From positions 1 to 16,252 of the forward strand of contig PBZZ01000098.1 of NCBI GenBank assembly GCA_002730365.1: a DNA stretch of 16,252 nucleotides, read 5' to 3'. A program made the translations under genes and the position numbers. The DNA is from Deltaproteobacteria bacterium (lineage in GTDB: Bacteria; SAR324; NAC60-12). Within the stretch, counting starts at the first letter, position 1, and every line of letters starts with the position of its first letter. The notes under the pieces are model-generated. The model was not told the DNA's origin, made no database searches, and saw only the letters and a program-made list of their open reading frames with translations. Below, piece after piece: positions 7,940 to 16,043 of the stretch.

Positions 7940-8719
7940 TCAACTCATCCAATTACCACCATCAATATTGAGAGTCTGCGCTGTAATATAGTCGGCATCT
8001 GCTGAAGCTAGAAACACAGCTGCTCCCTCAATATCATTGGGACGCCCCATCCGACCAAGGGGCACAGCCTCACCAACCAGTCGCTTCTTCTCACCTATAG
8101 GTCGGTTTTCATAGCGAGCAAAGAGACTGTCGACCGTCTTCCACATCGGGGTATCAATTACTCCGGGTGCAATGCCATTAACGTTGATATGATGCGGAGC
8201 CATCGCTAGTGCTGCTGATTGAGTATAGCTGTAGACAGCCGCCTTGGTTGCACAGTAGTGAGCCACCAGGGCCTCCCCACGTCGACCTGCTTGGGAAGAG
8301 AGGTTGATGATCTTACCACGGACGCCTTTCTCAACCATATGAGCAGCAACTGCCTGCATCATAAAAAACATCCCCTTGACGTTGATGTCGAAGAGCCGAT
8401 CATAACTCTCTCGAGAAGACTCCAGTAGTGGAGCCATCTCGAAGATTGCCGCATTGTTGAAGAGGATATCCACCTGTCCGAAGGCGGCAACAGCAGCTTG
8501 GATTGTTTGATCAATGTCTGCCTGCTTGGTCACATCCATGCTAATTGCCAGAGCACTTCCACCTGCAGATTTGATTTCCTTCACTACCGCTTCTGCAAGT
8601 GATAATTGCACATCGGCAACAACACAGCGCGCTCCCTCCTGAGCATAACGCAAGGAGACAGCACGGCCGATACCACCACCACCACCAGTGACAATTGCAG
8701 TCTTGCCTGCCAGTTTCAT
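7940..8719 (-). CDS. smoS: Sorbitol (glucitol) dehydrogenase, SDR family
   Basis: A 259-residue classical short-chain dehydrogenase. The cofactor loop TGGGGGIG is at 11-18 and NNAA at 88-91; N113, S142, Y155 and K159 form the complete catalytic set, with YCATK at 155-159. The segments [31 protein letters not shown] and the ending DGGNWMS match what I recall of Rhodobacter SmoS, which oxidises D-glucitol to D-fructose and also accepts galactitol and L-iditol. Asp36 after the second strand (VVAD) favours NAD over NADP. The ATG overlaps the stop of smoK by four bases (ATGA), so translation is coupled. Cytoplasmic. Confidence 0.92.
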   Translation of the reverse strand: MKLAGKTAIVTGGGGGIGRAVSLRYAQEGARCVVADVQLSLAEAVVKEIKSAGGSALAISMDVTKQADIDQTIQAAVAAFGQVDILFNNAAIFEMAPLLESSRESYDRLFDINVKGMFFMMQAVAAHMVEKGVRGKIINLSSQAGRRGEALVAHYCATKAAVYSYTQSAALAMAPHHINVNGIAPGVIDTPMWKTVDSLFARYENRPIGEKKRLVGEAVPLGRMGRPNDIEGAAVFLASADADYITAQTLNIDGGNWMS

Positions 8720-9720
8720 CGAATCGCCTTCCCGTTGTTATCGAATTTGTGGACCTTGTCTTCCTCTGGACTCAGGTAAACCGTATCCCCATAGTTCAAT
8801 TGAACTTCTCCATCAGCACGAACGGTCAATGGACTTTGCTGACCTTCCACGTTTACGTGCAGGAAGGTATCTGAACCCAAGTGTTCTGAAACTCCAACTT
8901 TACCTGTCCACAGGCCCGAAGACGTGGAGATTTGGACGTGCTCAGGACGGACTCCAATCGTTGTTGCATTGTGTCGACTGGCTTCGCCACCAGTGAGGAA
9001 GTTCATTTTGGGAGCACCAATGAAGCCCGCTACGAAAAGATTATCTGGTGCACGGTAGAGTTCCAGGGGGCTACCCACCTGTTCAATATTACCCTGATCC
9101 AGCACCACGATCTTATCAGCCATCGTCATTGCTTCCACCTGATCGTGGGTGACGTAGATCATGGTTGTCTTCAACTGCTGGTGTAATTCCATGATCTCCA
9201 AGCGCATGTTGATCCGGAGAGCTGCGTCTAAGTTGGACAGGGGTTCGTCGAAGAGGAAGGCCTTCGGTTGGCGCACAATCGCCCGACCAATCGCAACCCG
9301 CTGACGTTGACCACCAGAAAGCTGGCGCGGCTTGCGCTCCAAGTATTCACTCAGGTTGAGGATCTTGGCTGCCTCTTGCACCTTCGAGGCAATCTCACTC
9401 TTCGGCATACCCGCCATCTTCAGCGGGAAACCAATATTCTCACGCACACTCATATGCGGATACAGGGCGTAGGATTGAAAGACCATCGCCAGCCCACGCT
9501 TGGCAGGTGCTAGGTTGGTCATGTCCTGACCATTGAATTCGATCCTGCCTTTGGAGACCTCCTCTAAGCCAGCAATTAGCCGCAACAACGTTGACTTGCC
9601 ACTACCAGAAGGACCGACAAATACGACAAATTCTCCTTCGTTAACTTCAAGATCTACCGAAGGAATGACTAGTACATCCCCAAACGATTTCGAAACGCCT
9701 ACTAAATTAATGCTACCCAT
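8716..9720 (-). CDS. smoK: Polyol ABC transporter ATP-binding protein
   Basis: A 334-residue MalK-type ATPase. Walker A GPSGSGKS is at 36-43, the Q-loop glutamine at 82, the signature LSGGQ at 134-138, Walker B AFLFDEP at 154-160 and the switch histidine at 192. After about 235 comes the MalK-like regulatory/OB domain ([21 protein letters not shown]). It energises import by SmoEFG at the inner face of the membrane. The start chosen is the ATG at 9720: AAGGG lies eight bases upstream, and known relatives begin MGxI at this point. A 22-residue in-frame extension to 9786 would run through the end of smoG and is not needed. The gene is 11 bases after smoG and overlaps smoS by four. Confidence 0.93.
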   Translation of the reverse strand: MGSINLVGVSKSFGDVLVIPSVDLEVNEGEFVVFVGPSGSGKSTLLRLIAGLEEVSKGRIEFNGQDMTNLAPAKRGLAMVFQSYALYPHMSVRENIGFPLKMAGMPKSEIASKVQEAAKILNLSEYLERKPRQLSGGQRQRVAIGRAIVRQPKAFLFDEPLSNLDAALRINMRLEIMELHQQLKTTMIYVTHDQVEAMTMADKIVVLDQGNIEQVGSPLELYRAPDNLFVAGFIGAPKMNFLTGGEASRHNATTIGVRPEHVQISTSSGLWTGKVGVSEHLGSDTFLHVNVEGQQSPLTVRADGEVQLNYGDTVYLSPEEDKVHKFDNNGKAIR

Positions 9721-9731
9721 GTCTTTTTCCC

Positions 9732-10544
9732 TTATTTGACTGCCCCGAGGGTCAGCCCTTTCACCATTTGCTTCTGAGTCACCCAACCAAGGAACATGAT
9801 CGGCAGGATGGCCAGGGTGGAGGCCGCTGAAAGCTTAGCCCAGAACAATCCTTCCGGACTGGAATAGGAAGAAATGAAGGTTGTCAACGGAGCCGCTTCA
9901 AACGCTGTCAAGTTAAGGCTCCAAAAAGACTCGTTCCAAATCAACACAATACTCAACAAACTCGTGGAGAAGATCGCTGATTTTGACAACGGAAGCAATA
10001 CATAAAGAAAAATATTCAAAAGACCATCACATTCCATCTGAGCTGCTTCCAAAATTTCCTGTGGAATATCCTTGAAGTAGGTGTAAAGCACCCAGATGAC
10101 AATTGGCAGGTTGATCAGCGTGTAGATCAGTATTAAGCCCAGATGAGTGTCCAGTAGACCCACATTCTTATAAAACAAGTACATTGGGATCAGCACTCCA
10201 ACGGGTGGCATCATCTTGGTCGAAAGAATCCAGACCAGCTTGAACTGTGTTCTTTTGGTCGGTCGAAAGGCAAAACTATAGCTTGCTGGTACAGCAATCA
10301 GGATCGCAAGTAAGGTAGCAAACACCGAAATCACGATGGAGTTCCAAGCGTAGTTCAGGTAATCACTTCGACCCTGTACAACAAAATAATTCTCCAGAGT
10401 AGGCACAAAGAAGAAGCTGGGAGGCGTAGCAACAGCCTCAATCTCCGTCTTCAGGCTGGCCATCACCATCCAGAGAATTGGGAAAAAGATGATGAACCCA
10501 ATCACCCAACCGAGGATTGACAGAAGAACTCTATTAGATTGCAT
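9732..10544 (-). CDS. smoG: Polyol ABC transporter permease (MalG-type)
   Basis: A 270-residue inner-membrane permease with about six transmembrane helices, the first near 8-29 and the last near 236-256. The cytoplasmic coupling loop starts EAAQMECDG at 166-174, the EAA motif that docks on the ATPase. Length and layout fit the MalG class of the CUT1 family. Its ATG shares one base with the smoF stop (TGATG), so the two permeases are translationally coupled. The smoK ribosome binding site overlaps its TAA. Confidence 0.92.
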   Translation of the reverse strand: MQSNRVLLSILGWVIGFIIFFPILWMVMASLKTEIEAVATPPSFFFVPTLENYFVVQGRSDYLNYAWNSIVISVFATLLAILIAVPASYSFAFRPTKRTQFKLVWILSTKMMPPVGVLIPMYLFYKNVGLLDTHLGLILIYTLINLPIVIWVLYTYFKDIPQEILEAAQMECDGLLNIFLYVLLPLSKSAIFSTSLLSIVLIWNESFWSLNLTAFEAAPLTTFISSYSSPEGLFWAKLSAASTLAILPIMFLGWVTQKQMVKGLTLGAVK

Positions 10545-11401
10545 CAGTCAGAATTCATGTTCTTGGCAATCATCCGCAGTAGGAAGATTGCAACAATGTT
10601 GGCAAAAATAATGGAGATGATTCCACCTGCTGAGGCTCCACCAATATCAAAATCTAGCAGTGCTTTACGATAGACAAGGAAGGCTAAATTTGTGGTCTGT
10701 GTACCTGGCCCCCCAGTCGTTGTGGTGAAGATTTCCGCAAAAATATTCAGGTGGAAAATCATCTGGATCATCACAACTGCACCGATCGCCTTGCCCAGAT
10801 GTGGCAGATAAATCTGGAAGAAAAAGGCTATGTGTCCAGCACCATCCATCTTGGAGGCTTCCTTGATTTCCTGGCTCATGGATTGTTGGGCCGTAACAAA
10901 AACCAAGACGGCAAACGGTAGCCAGTTCCAGGCAACAATTATAATGATTGAGCCAAGGGGAATATCAGAGAACCAGTCAATTGGGGGCAATCCAAACAGG
11001 CTGAGTAAATATGTGAAGTAGCCATTAACTGGATGCATCAACAGATTTTTCCAGATCAATGCGCTAACTGTGGGCATCACGAAAAAGGGTGAAATGATAA
11101 CCAACTGCAGTAAGCGTCCACCGTAAAGATCTTGATCCAACAAGTAAGAAATCAACAATCCCAATACTACTGTGATGCCAATGATGCTCCCCAGTAACTG
11201 GATAGAATTGTAAATCGAATCAGTAAAAACAAAATCGGTGAGTAGAAATTCGTAGTTTTCAATACCCGCAAATCCCTTGATACGTGGATTCAGCAGGTTG
11301 TAGCGGATGAGGGAGTAGTAGATCGTAGCAACGAGAGGACCGAGCATCCAAATGAACAGCACAACGATTGCTGGATAATCAGAAAGTACTCTTAATTTCA
11401 T
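10544..11401 (-). CDS. smoF: Polyol ABC transporter permease (MalF-type)
   Basis: A 285-residue inner-membrane permease. Six helices are visible, near 8-28, 65-89, 97-119, 150-171, 204-225 and 257-276. The EAA loop is EASKMDGAG at 181-189. TTTTGGPG at 227-233 is typical of sugar permeases of the MalF class. It lacks the large periplasmic insert of E. coli MalF, as is normal for SmoF/MtlF. It follows smoE after 48 bases containing competing hairpins. No good Shine-Dalgarno precedes the ATG, which sits directly after an upstream TGA (TGAATG); expression may be low relative to smoE. Confidence 0.92.
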   Translation of the reverse strand: MKLRVLSDYPAIVVLFIWMLGPLVATIYYSLIRYNLLNPRIKGFAGIENYEFLLTDFVFTDSIYNSIQLLGSIIGITVVLGLLISYLLDQDLYGGRLLQLVIISPFFVMPTVSALIWKNLLMHPVNGYFTYLLSLFGLPPIDWFSDIPLGSIIIIVAWNWLPFAVLVFVTAQQSMSQEIKEASKMDGAGHIAFFFQIYLPHLGKAIGAVVMIQMIFHLNIFAEIFTTTTGGPGTQTTNLAFLVYRKALLDFDIGGASAGGIISIIFANIVAIFLLRMIAKNMNSD

Positions 11402-11453
11402 TCAGATGCCCGGCTTAGAAAAAATTAGAACCGATCAGCGTTGATCAGATCAA
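11402..11453 (-). promoter_or_regulatory. Competing hairpins between smoE and smoF
   Basis: Two stems share one arm. TTGATC (11441-11446) pairs with GATCAA (11448-11453), spanning the smoE stop. Its inner part TGATC (11442-11446) can instead pair with GATCA (11433-11437) across the loop GCGT. In the transcript the second hairpin is followed, nine bases on, by a run of six U (11419-11424). This resembles the stabilising or attenuating hairpins often found after binding-protein genes, which give more binding protein than permease. Stems are short, so the role is inference. Confidence 0.4.
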
Positions 11454-12754
11454 TAGTATCCAGCTTGGCGCATGATACGATCTGTAGCTGCCTGTGATTT
11501 CTCAAGGGCTTCTTCTACAGACATCTGACCAGCTACCGCAGCTGCTACAAACTGACCCACCTGTGTTCCAATGGACTGGAACTCAGGAATGGCTGCGAAC
11601 TGTACACCTGTGTAGGGTACAGGCAGCAATGTGGACTTGGTTGGGTCCATGGCCATGATCGAGTTCAGCACGGTTCGTGCGAACGGAGCAGCCTTGTAAT
11701 AGCTGTCGTTGTAGGTTGACTTGCGTGTTCCCGGAGGAGCTACGGTCCAGCCTTTTCGCTCACCGACCAAATTCACATAATCCTTGGAGGTTGACCACGC
11801 CAGGAACTGCTTGGCAGCATCAGTCTTCTTGGAAGACTTTGGAATGGAAAGCGCCCAAGCCCAGGCCCAACCAGTACCACGATCAGTACGTGCAGAAGGT
11901 GCACGGGTGAAGTCAGTCTTGTCGTGGACCTTGGAGTCACTTGGGTTGTAGATGTAACCAGCAGCTGAAGTTGCATCTACCCACATGCCACACTTGCCAC
12001 TTGCGAATAGAGCACGGTTTTCATTGTGACCATTGGAGCTTGCGCCTGGAGGTCCAAAGTTGTTCAGGATGTCAACATAGTAGGTCAGCGCTTCTTTCCA
12101 CTCTGGAGAATCCAACTGTGGTCGCCAGTTCATGTCAAACCAACGTCCACCAAAAGCATTAACCATAGTGGTCACGTAGGCCATGTTCTCACCCCAACCA
12201 GCTTTTCCACGTAGACACACGCCGTACACACCATTTTCAGGATCATGCAATGCTTCTGCATAGGCGCGGAATTGTCGGTAGTTTGGCTCTGCTGGCATGG
12301 TTAATCCAGCGTTTGCAAACAAGTCTTTACGGTAAAAAGTGAATGAACTCTCCGCATAGAACGGCAGTGCGTAGATCACTCCATTATGCGATAGTAGATC
12401 CCGTACCGTTGGGAAGACATCATCCATGTCGTAGCTGGCAGGCATATCGCTCAAGGGAACGAGCTTGCCGTCCTTGCCCCACATTGGCGCTTCGTAAGCA
12501 CCGATGGTGATAATGTCAAACTGGCCGCCGCCTGTGGCGATATCGGTCGTTACACGTTGGCGCAGTACATTTTCTTCCAAAGTCACCCAATTCAACTCAT
12601 GACCTGTCTTCTTTGTGAACTCGGATGACAACTCCTGCATGATGATCATGTCAGAGTTGTTCACCGTAGCAATCGTCAGCTTCTCTGCATAAGCTGTCAT
12701 AGCGGCACTGGCACCAACCAGAGCTGCGATGAACGTTGCTTTCAATGCTTGCAT
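11450..12754 (-). CDS. smoE: Periplasmic polyol-binding protein of the ABC transporter
   Basis: A 434-residue extracellular solute-binding protein (MalE-like, family 1). It has a Sec signal peptide (hydrophobic 7-20, cleavage after AYA at 23) and no lipobox, so it is soluble in the periplasm. Segments such as TIATVNNSDM, WVTLEENVLRQRVTTDIATGGGQ, CLRGKAGWGENMA and NFGPPGASSNG match my recollection of Rhodobacter SmoE, which delivers glucitol and mannitol. The start is set at 12754 because GGAGG lies four bases upstream and the signal peptide begins there. An in-frame ATG at 12805 would add 17 polar residues before the signal. It is the first gene of the operon. Confidence 0.93.
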   Translation of the reverse strand: MQALKATFIAALVGASAAMTAYAEKLTIATVNNSDMIIMQELSSEFTKKTGHELNWVTLEENVLRQRVTTDIATGGGQFDIITIGAYEAPMWGKDGKLVPLSDMPASYDMDDVFPTVRDLLSHNGVIYALPFYAESSFTFYRKDLFANAGLTMPAEPNYRQFRAYAEALHDPENGVYGVCLRGKAGWGENMAYVTTMVNAFGGRWFDMNWRPQLDSPEWKEALTYYVDILNNFGPPGASSNGHNENRALFASGKCGMWVDATSAAGYIYNPSDSKVHDKTDFTRAPSARTDRGTGWAWAWALSIPKSSKKTDAAKQFLAWSTSKDYVNLVGERKGWTVAPPGTRKSTYNDSYYKAAPFARTVLNSIMAMDPTKSTLLPVPYTGVQFAAIPEFQSIGTQVGQFVAAAVAGQMSVEEALEKSQAATDRIMRQAGYY

Positions 12755-12763
12755 TCTACCTCC
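12755..12763 (-). promoter_or_regulatory. Ribosome binding site of smoE
   Basis: GGAGG on the minus strand (12759-12763) followed by four bases and the ATG at 12754. It is the strongest Shine-Dalgarno in the operon and decides between the starts at 12754 and 12805. Confidence 0.8.
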
Positions 12764-12782
12764 AGAATTATTTGATTTTCTC

Positions 12783-12814
12783 TTTATCAAGAGATTGTTG
12801 AACACATTGATAAA
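12783..12814. promoter_or_regulatory. 8+8 inverted repeat before smoE, candidate operator
   Basis: TTTATCAA at 12783-12790 and TTGATAAA at 12807-12814 are perfect inverted copies, with 16 bases between them and centres 24 bases apart. The repeat begins 29 bases upstream of the smoE start codon. That position suits binding of a dimeric regulator of the polyol operon. In RNA it could instead be a leader hairpin. The sequence symmetry is seen directly; the role is inferred. Confidence 0.45.
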
Positions 12815-12873
12815 CCTTTTTGTCTCGTTTAAAGACCACCAAAAGGCCCGCCACTACCTAATCGCACATTGAC

Positions 12874-12888
12874 ACCATGCCTCATGGT
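12874..12888. repeat. Short palindrome ACCATG-CCT-CATGGT
   Basis: A perfect 6+6 inverted repeat with a three-base centre, 120 bases upstream of smoE. It could be a second regulator site or chance. On the plus strand TTGACA (12869-12874) overlaps its left arm, but no -10 box lies at the right distance. Confidence 0.3.
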
Positions 12889-12948
12889 ACTTCTGTGAAC
12901 AGTCCATCAGTTCTTTAGTCGTTTGCTGGGAAAAGATTAGAGAATCCT

Positions 12949-13173
12949 GTGAAAGTTGAAGAACCCTCGAACTTGCTCATTCCTGATGATGTGCGTTTAC
13001 GAAGAAAGATTTCTGAAGAAATTCGACGAGGATATTTTCTGTTGATGGGGTGTCAATTCCATTATGCTATTGCTCTGTTAGGTAAACAAAAGTGTCATCT
13101 AGCAGAAACAATTGACAGCTCCGCTGTATCCAATCAACACCAACCTAATCAAACTCCTCCCCAAGTTCTCTAG
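12949..13173 (+). CDS. Doubtful small ORF divergent from smoE
   Basis: A 74-codon frame starting with GTG. The first half looks protein-like (IPDDVRLRRKISEEIRRGYFLLMGC), with a charged helix followed by a hydrophobic segment (about 29-44). The second half is Gln/Asn/Pro-rich and may be random. No clear ribosome binding site precedes it. Its place next to the operon is where a regulator might sit, but it has no visible DNA-binding domain and I recognise no family. It could be a real small gene, a remnant, or chance. Confidence 0.22.
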   Translation: MKVEEPSNLLIPDDVRLRRKISEEIRRGYFLLMGCQFHYAIALLGKQKCHLAETIDSSAVSNQHQPNQTPPQVL

Positions 13174-13599
13174 GCCGATCACTCACTTTGCTTGAAAAGC
13201 ATGTTTGTAAGTAAGCAGCGCAGCATTCTACAAACGTGATTTGATTAGTCAACTTATTGAACATTATGATAATTAAATTTTGTTAATGAACTTGTTCCAT
13301 CTGAGTCAGTGAACGTCTTTTTATGCTATTTTTTCTCTGTCGGGAAAGAATCTGATTGAGTGATTGTTAATTAATTCAGTTATTTCTCAAAAATAACTCT
13401 ACTACGTTTTACATTTTAATTTAATATATTTTTAATCAAAAATTATTTTGCTCGATGGGACCGATTGAAATAAAAGAGTTTGAACAAGACCGATATGACC
13501 CACAATGACTCTTCCCTTTGAAAGTAAAACAAATCTTGTCACTCTATTTCCGAAGGCAATCCGGAGTTTTTCTGACGGACAGCCACACCATTGACTTAG
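13174..13599. other. AT-rich intergenic region between xylB and the smo control region
   Basis: These 426 bases have no believable gene. CATGTTTGTA (13200-13209) and TACAAACGTG (13229-13238) can form a 10-base-pair stem with one G-T pair and a 19-base loop. AGTTATTT (13378-13385) and AAATAACT (13391-13398) form a perfect 8+8 repeat. From about 13250 to 13450 the DNA is strongly AT-rich. The region lies after the xylB stop and upstream of the smo operon, so it probably holds a terminator and possibly regulator sites; neither hairpin has a clean T-run. Confidence 0.45.
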
Positions 13600-15063
13600 C
13601 TAATCGTATTTTCTCTGAAATTCTTCCTGCAAAGCGGGATAGAGTCGACGATAACGCTCAAGTAAATCTCGGTAGGTCTCAATCAATTCTGGTTGAGGCT
13701 CCAGAACTTCTGCAACTGGGGGACGAGAACAAAACTGTGCTGGATCACCACCTTCTGCAGCCAGTAATCCCAAACGAGCTGCTCCAAAGGCTGGTCCCAA
13801 CTCAGCGCCACTGTGTCGAATGAGTGGACGTTGTAGCATTGTCGCCAAAATCTGTCCCCAAGCCCGGCTACGGGCTCCGCCGCCAATCAAAGACACTTCA
13901 CCAATTTCCGCACCAGCTTCAACAAGCACCTGCTGGCAATCAGCAAAAGCGCAGGACACACCTTCCAAAACTGCTTGAGTCAGGTGCCGAGCATCATGAT
14001 TGTGATTCAGTCCAAAGAACACTCCTTGAGCCTGGGAGTCGTTGTGAGGGGTTCGCTCTCCAGAAAGATAAGGAAGAAACAATAGTGCACCAGAGGGTAC
14101 TGGATCTCTATCCAAGGTAGCCAACAAATCAGCTTCTTTACAACCAACCAGCTGAGATAACCAACTTAGGCAACTGGCCGCACTCAGGATGACTCCCATC
14201 TGATGCCACGTCCTGGGCAGACAATGACAGAACGCGTGGACACCCCTTTCTGGTGCCGGCAAGAAGGAGGGCGTAACAACAAAATACACTCCCGAAGTTC
14301 CAAGTGACAGAAAAGCTGACCCAGGTTGTATCGCACCAATACCAACGGCACCTGCCGCATTATCTCCAGCACCTCCTGCGATCACAGGCTGACCTTTGAT
14401 ACCCCAGCGTTTTGACAATTCTGGTAGCAAAACTCCTGAAAACTCATTTCCTTCAATCAACTTTGGCATGTGATGTCGTGAGAGACCTGTTGCTGACAAC
14501 ATGGTATCTGACCAGTCTCTTTTCTCGACATCCAACCAGAGGGTTCCTGCAGCGTCTGACATCTCTGAAACCATTTCACCGCTCAGCCGCAAACGCAGAA
14601 AGTCTTTTGGTAACAAGACTTTGTCAACTTTTTCAAATAGTGCAGGATCTTCTCGTTTCAGCCAAAGTAACTTGGGTGCAGTAAACCCAGGCATTGCAAG
14701 GTTACCAGTGATTTGACGCGAATTTGGGATTTGACGCTCTAAGAATTCACATTCAGTGTTAGAACGTCCATCATTCCAAAGGATTGCTGGCCGCAAAACC
14801 TGTTGCTGAACATCTAACAGCGTAGCTCCATGCATCTGCCCAGAGAGGCCAATGCCTTTGACCTGAGCCAATGAATGTTGCTGACAAAGTTCCTTGATGC
14901 CAGCTTGAACAGCATGCCACCAGGCTTCTGGCTCCTGCTCAGACCAAAGTGGCTCAGGCCTATGAACTGTCAAAGCGACACTCGCTTCGGCTAGGATCTG
15001 CTGCTTGGAGTTGAGCAAGAGGAGTTTGATCGCAGAAGTGCCAAGATCAATGCCGAGGTACAT
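13600..15063 (-). CDS. xylB: Xylulokinase
   Basis: A 487-residue FGGY-family sugar kinase that would convert D-xylulose and ATP to xylulose 5-phosphate in the cytoplasm. The phosphate-1 loop DLGTS is at 6-10, the substrate motif SGQMHG at 74-79, the catalytic aspartate at 234 in GGAGDNAAGAVG (position 233 in E. coli XylB), and the C-terminal ATP-binding GGGARS near 395. The MH pair and D234 context are specific for xylulokinases rather than glycerol or ribulose kinases. Length is normal. In Pseudomonas the matching gene (mtlY) is inside the mannitol operon; here it lies upstream of it on the same strand. A GGGGG run eight bases before the ATG is a mediocre ribosome binding site. Confidence 0.92.
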   Translation of the reverse strand: MYLGIDLGTSAIKLLLLNSKQQILAEASVALTVHRPEPLWSEQEPEAWWHAVQAGIKELCQQHSLAQVKGIGLSGQMHGATLLDVQQQVLRPAILWNDGRSNTECEFLERQIPNSRQITGNLAMPGFTAPKLLWLKREDPALFEKVDKVLLPKDFLRLRLSGEMVSEMSDAAGTLWLDVEKRDWSDTMLSATGLSRHHMPKLIEGNEFSGVLLPELSKRWGIKGQPVIAGGAGDNAAGAVGIGAIQPGSAFLSLGTSGVYFVVTPSFLPAPERGVHAFCHCLPRTWHQMGVILSAASCLSWLSQLVGCKEADLLATLDRDPVPSGALLFLPYLSGERTPHNDSQAQGVFFGLNHNHDARHLTQAVLEGVSCAFADCQQVLVEAGAEIGEVSLIGGGARSRAWGQILATMLQRPLIRHSGAELGPAFGAARLGLLAAEGGDPAQFCSRPPVAEVLEPQPELIETYRDLLERYRRLYPALQEEFQRKYD

Positions 15064-15149
15064 GGAAAACCCCCGTGAAGTGGAAGATAGTCGCTATGTG
15101 AATCGTAGGGACGAACTAGAAAATTCTGGAAGAAAGTAGTGATGGGTTT

Positions 15150-15176
15150 GAGGGGAGATTATTATGAACTCCCCTC
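15150..15176 (-). terminator. Possible hairpin after the coxM-like gene
   Basis: GAGGGGAG (15150-15157) and CTCCCCTC (15169-15176) form a perfect, GC-rich 8-base-pair stem with an 11-base loop. It starts 12 bases after the coxM-like stop codon and lies about 86 bases before xylB. In the transcript it is followed by AAACCC rather than a U-run, so it is not a classical intrinsic terminator. It may still end or stabilise the coxM-like message. Confidence 0.4.
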
Positions 15177-15188
15177 TAGAAAAGAGAA

Positions 15189-16043
15189 TTAGAGGCCAAC
15201 CTTGGTCAAGGCACGACGTGCATAGACCCGTGACATTGCGCGGCGATAATCTTCACTGACGGACCAATCACTGAGCACATCCACACCATTGGTCGCTGTA
15301 TCGGCAGCAGCTTTGATACTTGCTGCACTCAGAGCCTGTCCTTTGAGGGCTCCTTCAACATTGCTGTCACGGAAGCCTACGTGGCCAACACCACTAAAGC
15401 CTACACGCACATCGGAGCAGGTGCCTCCAGACTTGTCCACAGCTACTGCACAGCCCACGTAGGGATAGCGTGAAGCAGGCTGAGCGAATTTCTCATAACA
15501 GGAATTCGCATTCATCGACGTGGTGGGGACTCGAATCTCAACCAGTAGTTCATCTGGTTGGACCGCAGTTTCCCACAAAGCCACAAAGTAGTCTTTTGCC
15601 GAAACCACTCGCTGCCCACTGGGGCCTTGAATCACCATACTAGCGTCCAGAGCCAAGATTGGACCGGGATAGTCAGCTGCTGGATCAGAGTGAGCCATTG
15701 CACCACCGATTGTTCCACGATTGCGCACCTGTACGTCCCCAATCGAAGCAGCAGCATCTCGCAGAGCTGGAGCTTTTGCTGCAATGACATCAGAGGATTC
15801 AACCATCCAATGCGTGGCCATCGCACCGATAGCGATGTGATCGCCCTTGTCCGTGATATGCTTTAAATCAGAGACCCCCCCCAAGTCAATCACTGTAGTG
15901 GGTGTACTCAATCGTAATTTCATGGCGGGAACCATACTATGTCCTCCCGCAATGATCTTTGCGTCTTCACCGTGTTGGGCCATCAACGACAGTGCTTCGG
16001 ACACGCTGCCTGCCCGATGGTATTCAAAAGCTGCCGGAATCAT
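15189..16043 (-). CDS. FAD-binding medium subunit of a molybdenum hydroxylase (CoxM/CutM-like)
   Basis: A 284-residue flavoprotein subunit. Both FAD signatures are present: AGGHSMVP at 32-39 and TIGGAMAHSDPAADYP at 111-126. The C-terminal CO-dehydrogenase flavoprotein domain spans about 165-275. In aerobic CO dehydrogenase and related xanthine dehydrogenase-type enzymes, this subunit passes electrons from the iron-sulfur subunit to the acceptor. AGGAG lies five bases before the ATG, supporting the start. The large molybdenum and small iron-sulfur subunits are not in the window: xylB follows and at least 209 non-coding bases precede. The substrate cannot be told from this subunit alone, so I give no gene symbol. 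Confidence 0.88.
   Translation of the reverse strand: MIPAAFEYHRAGSVSEALSLMAQHGEDAKIIAGGHSMVPAMKLRLSTPTTVIDLGGVSDLKHITDKGDHIAIGAMATHWMVESSDVIAAKAPALRDAAASIGDVQVRNRGTIGGAMAHSDPAADYPGPILALDASMVIQGPSGQRVVSAKDYFVALWETAVQPDELLVEIRVPTTSMNANSCYEKFAQPASRYPYVGCAVAVDKSGGTCSDVRVGFSGVGHVGFRDSNVEGALKGQALSAASIKAAADTATNGVDVLSDWSVSEDYRRAMSRVYARRALTKVGL

Noticed and set aside
9721..9786. Extension of smoK by 22 residues to an ATG at 9786
   Set aside because: It runs through the end of smoG and lacks family similarity; the ATG at 9720 has a ribosome binding site and the expected MGxI beginning.
12755..12805. Extension of smoE to an ATG at 12805
   Set aside because: It would place 17 polar residues before the signal peptide; the ATG at 12754 has GGAGG four bases upstream.
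13455..13508. Seventeen-codon plus-strand frame before xylB's 3' end
   Set aside because: Too short, with no ribosome binding site and no recognisable sequence.
13549..13571. Small TCCG/CGGA hairpin followed by TTTTT on the plus strand
   Set aside because: Only four base pairs, and the orientation is wrong for terminating xylB.
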